This document shows, piece after piece, positions 13,854 through 16,162 of a DNA stretch of 16,162 nt. Both the position numbers and the translations under genes were made by a program. The notes under the pieces are model-generated. The model saw only the letters and a list, made by a program, of their open reading frames with translations. It was not told the origin of the DNA and did not search any database. The stretch's first letter is position 1. Every line of letters begins with the position of its first letter. Location: the NCBI GenBank assembly GCA_945875065.1, contig CAMCJC010000017.1, positions 1-16,162 of the forward strand, in the 5' to 3' direction. This DNA comes from an uncultured Propionibacteriaceae bacterium. Its GTDB lineage: Bacteria; Actinomycetota; Actinomycetes; Propionibacteriales; Propionibacteriaceae.

Positions 13854-15302
13854 GAGCGATTCCTTGCCATCGAGATAGATCAGGTGCGGTGGGGCGATCA
13901 GCGGCACCCGATCGACGCGCCTGGCCGAAGGAGCCACTTCCGGGATCAGGACGCCCGCCACTCGGGAGTAGGCGACGAGGTCGGCCGCGAGATCCACCTT
14001 CCCGAGCCGGCACGCCAGGCCGATGGCCGCCTCGTACGGCGGCTCCTCGACGGCTGCGCGCCACATCGAACGGTATTTGCGGGTCGGCATGTTGAACCGC
14101 TCCCCGCTTACGCCCTGGATGCCCGCCACCAGGAGGTCGAGGGCATCCTCAGGGCGAGTCGCAGCCAGGAGCGTTCCGAGGGTGCAGCGGGAATTGGCGG
14201 CCCACATGCCCGAGCCCCGTAAGTACTCGAACCGTACGAGGGCGCGCCGCAGCATCCGCTCGGCCGTCGCCCCGGTGCCGGAACCGCCGGCAAGGTAGGC
14301 CCCGGCCTTGTGCAGGGCGAGGGCCTCGGAACGTTCCATGCCTGGCACTCCCTGGAGCTGGAGAACCTGCTCCTCCAACCGGTCCGCTTGTTCCCTCTTC
14401 GGGGTGGGGATTTGGACGGTCATGTGGTCGATGAGGTCGAACACGACTTTCGCCCGCGGATGGATGCGCCATTGGCTGGGCGACAGCTCGGGTGCGGAAC
14501 GGTCGCGACGGATCTCGTCTCGTTCCTCCTGAGCCTGTTTCCCCAGCTGCCAGTCGCGCAGGCAGGAGGCGCGCACCGCGTGCGCGACGTCGCGGGCGCT
14601 GTCCATGCCGCACATGCCGTCTAGGAGCTTGTCGACCCGTTCCAGGGTCCGCAGGGCCCGCGAGATGCGTCCACTGCGACGCTGGTGTCCCGCGAGCCGC
14701 AGCAGGAAGTCGACGCGGTGACGGGGGGCCAGGGCTTCCAGGTTGGTGGCGCGCCGGAGCTTGTTGGCGTTGAGGATGTGCCCGGCCCGGCTGAAGGCGC
14801 GCAGCAGCAAGGCCGGCGTCGCGGTGGATTCGGTCAGACTGAGCCTCCGGTGCTCGGCGATGCTGTTCAGGAGGGCCGCGATGGCGGCGAAGACCCGGCC
14901 CTCCATGAGGGCGACATCGCCGATCAGGTGCCAGGCGCGGGCCGCGATTTTGGGCGCGTCGAAGACGTCGGCCAGCGGCCGGGCGATCTCGCGGCACCCG
15001 TTGAGGTCGTGGGCAGCGAGCTTGGCGGCGGCCAGCTCGAGCTGCGCCTCCGGCTCCTTGTCTGTGGGGCAAGCCGGCAACTCCGAGAGGCGCACCGCCT
15101 GGTTGGCGGCGGCCAGGCAGTGCTTCACGTCGTCGTCGAGACCGCGATGCCGCAGCGTCCGCGCCAACCAGAGGAACGCGTCGATACGCTCGGCGATCGG
15201 GGCGGCGGCCCCGAGGCTATGCAGCCGGGCCCTGGCCAAGTCGATGGCCTCATTGAGGCGGCCGCTGAGGTCGCTATCGCGGATGTCGTTGACGCCGCCC
15301 AT
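13821..15302 (-). CDS. TPR-like helical-repeat protein
   Basis: A 493-residue all-helical protein. Repeated paired helices with small residues at TPR positions run through most of the length, such as EAIDLARARLHSLGAAAPIA, AFLWLARTLRHRGLDDDVKH, ARAWHLIGDVALMEGRVFAA and VDFLLRLAGHQRRSGRISRA. The spacing is irregular, so it may be a degenerate TPR. The final 40 residues (VDRVPLIAPPHLIYLDGKES) leave the repeat pattern. It has no membrane span. It begins seven bases after the mshB stop and may be read through from it. It has no clear ribosome binding site, which favours coupling. Its 3' end overlaps the CHAT gene tail to tail. A TPR-like protein beside a CHAT protease recalls TPR-CHAT fusions, so it may be scaffold, inhibitor or substrate. 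Residue 361 is a TTA codon. Confidence 0.82.
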   Translation of the reverse strand: MGGVNDIRDSDLSGRLNEAIDLARARLHSLGAAAPIAERIDAFLWLARTLRHRGLDDDVKHCLAAANQAVRLSELPACPTDKEPEAQLELAAAKLAAHDLNGCREIARPLADVFDAPKIAARAWHLIGDVALMEGRVFAAIAALLNSIAEHRRLSLTESTATPALLLRAFSRAGHILNANKLRRATNLEALAPRHRVDFLLRLAGHQRRSGRISRALRTLERVDKLLDGMCGMDSARDVAHAVRASCLRDWQLGKQAQEERDEIRRDRSAPELSPSQWRIHPRAKVVFDLIDHMTVQIPTPKREQADRLEEQVLQLQGVPGMERSEALALHKAGAYLAGGSGTGATAERMLRRALVRFEYLRGSGMWAANSRCTLGTLLAATRPEDALDLLVAGIQGVSGERFNMPTRKYRSMWRAAVEEPPYEAAIGLACRLGKVDLAADLVAYSRVAGVLIPEVAPSARRVDRVPLIAPPHLIYLDGKESLLASSVSCRLL

Positions 15303-15309
15303 GCTCGCG

Positions 15310-16162
15310 CTAGACGTGCAGTCCGGCGAAGAGGTCGTCGGCGACCTTGCCCGTCGGGAAGGGGATGCCGGCGGCTAGACGGTAGGCCTCGCCCGCGCCT
15401 TCGACGCTGCGGATGTAGGAGAACGCCTGCCACCACGGCGACTCGATGTCGACCTGGCTGCGGTGCGCCGCCAGAGCCCGGAAGCACAACTCCTCGCGCC
15501 CGGTGAAGGGAATGATCGCGGTGATCTGCGCTGGGTCGACGAGGAGTCGGCGACGCATGGCGTCGGTGTCCCAGTCGTGCATGAAGGGCTGGCCTTCCTC
15601 CTGCGCCTTGTCGAGGGCCGCCAGCCACGCCCGCGCGTTGTGGGTGATCCACAGGACTCGCGAGACCTGCCAGGCCTCGCCGAGATCGGGTCGGTGGAAC
15701 GGGATCGCGGCGAGCTGTGTCGCGTACATCGTGACGCGGTGGGCCTGAATGTGGTCGGGGTGGCCGTAGTTGCCGATCGGGTCGTAAGTCGCGACGACCT
15801 GCGGCCGGCGGTCCCGGATGAGCTCGACGAGGTGATCGGTGGCCTCCAGAAGGTCGGCTGTCCAGAATGCCCCGGCGGGCGGATTGGGATCAGGGATGGC
15901 ATGGCCCTCGTCGTCGGTGGTCATGCCGGAGTCGTGGTAGCGGCCGCGACCTCCGAGCCACACGTGGTCGGTGAGGCCAATGATGTCGAGGGCCTCTGCG
16001 ATCTCCTCAGTCCGCCGCTCGCCCAACTCCGTCGGCGTGAAGTGCGCCCACTCGGGCACCAGGATCTCGCCCAGCTCGCCGAGCGTGCACGTCACGAGCG
16101 TCACCTGTGCGCCCTCGTCGATGTACTTCGCCATCGTCGCGGGGGACTGCGACGACTCGTCG
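15310..16162 (-). CDS. mshB: MshB-like PIG-L deacetylase, N-terminus cut off by window edge
   Basis: A zinc-dependent PIG-L/LmbE deacetylase most like MshB. MshB removes the acetyl group from GlcNAc-inositol in mycothiol synthesis, in the cytoplasm. At the window edge the frame reads DESSQSPATMAKYIDEGAQV, so ATG 16134 is internal; the true start and the HPDD zinc motif lie outside. Inside the window are VTCTLGELGEI, VWLGGRGRYHDSGM and YDPIGNYGHPDHIQAHR, which carries the later zinc-binding histidine of the family, and the end reads DLFAGLHV. All match mycobacterial MshB. Mycothiol is made only in Actinomycetota, so this gene is the best taxonomic marker here. It could be a second PIG-L enzyme rather than the housekeeping one; the match in sequence is good but the genomic context is unusual. 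No TTA codon was seen. Confidence 0.9.
   Translation of the reverse strand, partial: DESSQSPATMAKYIDEGAQVTLVTCTLGELGEILVPEWAHFTPTELGERRTEEIAEALDIIGLTDHVWLGGRGRYHDSGMTTDDEGHAIPDPNPPAGAFWTADLLEATDHLVELIRDRRPQVVATYDPIGNYGHPDHIQAHRVTMYATQLAAIPFHRPDLGEAWQVSRVLWITHNARAWLAALDKAQEEGQPFMHDWDTDAMRRRLLVDPAQITAIIPFTGREELCFRALAAHRSQVDIESPWWQAFSYIRSVEGAGEAYRLAAGIPFPTGKVADDLFAGLHV

Noticed and set aside
14685..15506. 273-residue plus-strand ORF opposite the TPR-like gene and mshB
   Set aside because: Spans two real minus-strand genes and is Gly/Arg-rich with no motif.

Overview
The window is high-GC DNA from an actinomycete. Three things point there: GTG/TTG starts with strong GGAGG-type ribosome binding sites, a mycothiol-pathway deacetylase (MshB) at the right edge, and single TTA leucine codons confined to the accessory genes, as in Streptomyces and relatives with bldA control. 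The genus cannot be fixed from sequence alone. I saw no rRNA, tRNA, CRISPR array, transposase or phage structural gene. What stands out is a dense set of domains used in bacterial conflict and signalling: TIR, TIR-like, CHAT, RyR, TPR, a Ycf46-like AAA+ ATPase, and an ATPase/DUF4276 pair.

Layout. (A) 1-1502, minus strand: an SMC/OLD-type AAA ATPase and a DUF4276 protein that overlaps it by 4 bases and runs off the left edge. This is a two-gene defence-like pair. (B) 1583-2942, plus strand: a small helical protein, a coiled-coil protein and a four-helix membrane protein. The first and third each carry an apparent one-base deletion in a C or G run. (C) 3041-10283, plus strand: a compact seven-gene operon. 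It holds long-form argininosuccinate synthase (argG), a TIR-like NADase candidate overlapping it by 8 bases, an unknown 153-aa protein, a 577-aa coiled-coil membrane protein, two unknown small proteins, and a Ycf46-like AAA+ ATPase. (D) 10291-11148: a scar where the truncated 3' ends of a minus-strand membrane protein gene and a plus-strand TIR-membrane protein gene meet head to head. (E) 11155-15302: a RyR-domain protein (minus), a CHAT protease (plus) and a TPR-like helical protein (minus), packed with overlapping or nearly touching ends. (F) 15310-16162, minus: mshB, whose N-terminus is outside the window and which lies 7 bases upstream of the TPR gene.

How they may work together (inference). 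Block C looks like a multi-gene conflict system: a TIR-like effector, a AAA+ remodeller as sensor or regulator, a membrane-anchored coiled-coil scaffold, and three uncharacterised partners, physically tied to an amino-acid biosynthesis gene. Block E looks like a second module: a nucleotide-ligand reader (RyR), a caspase-like protease (CHAT) and a helical-repeat protein that could be its substrate or scaffold. The TIR-membrane fragment in D and the membrane protein in B share a transmembrane module, which hints that B, D and perhaps E descend from one family of membrane-associated conflict systems. None of this is proven by sequence alone.
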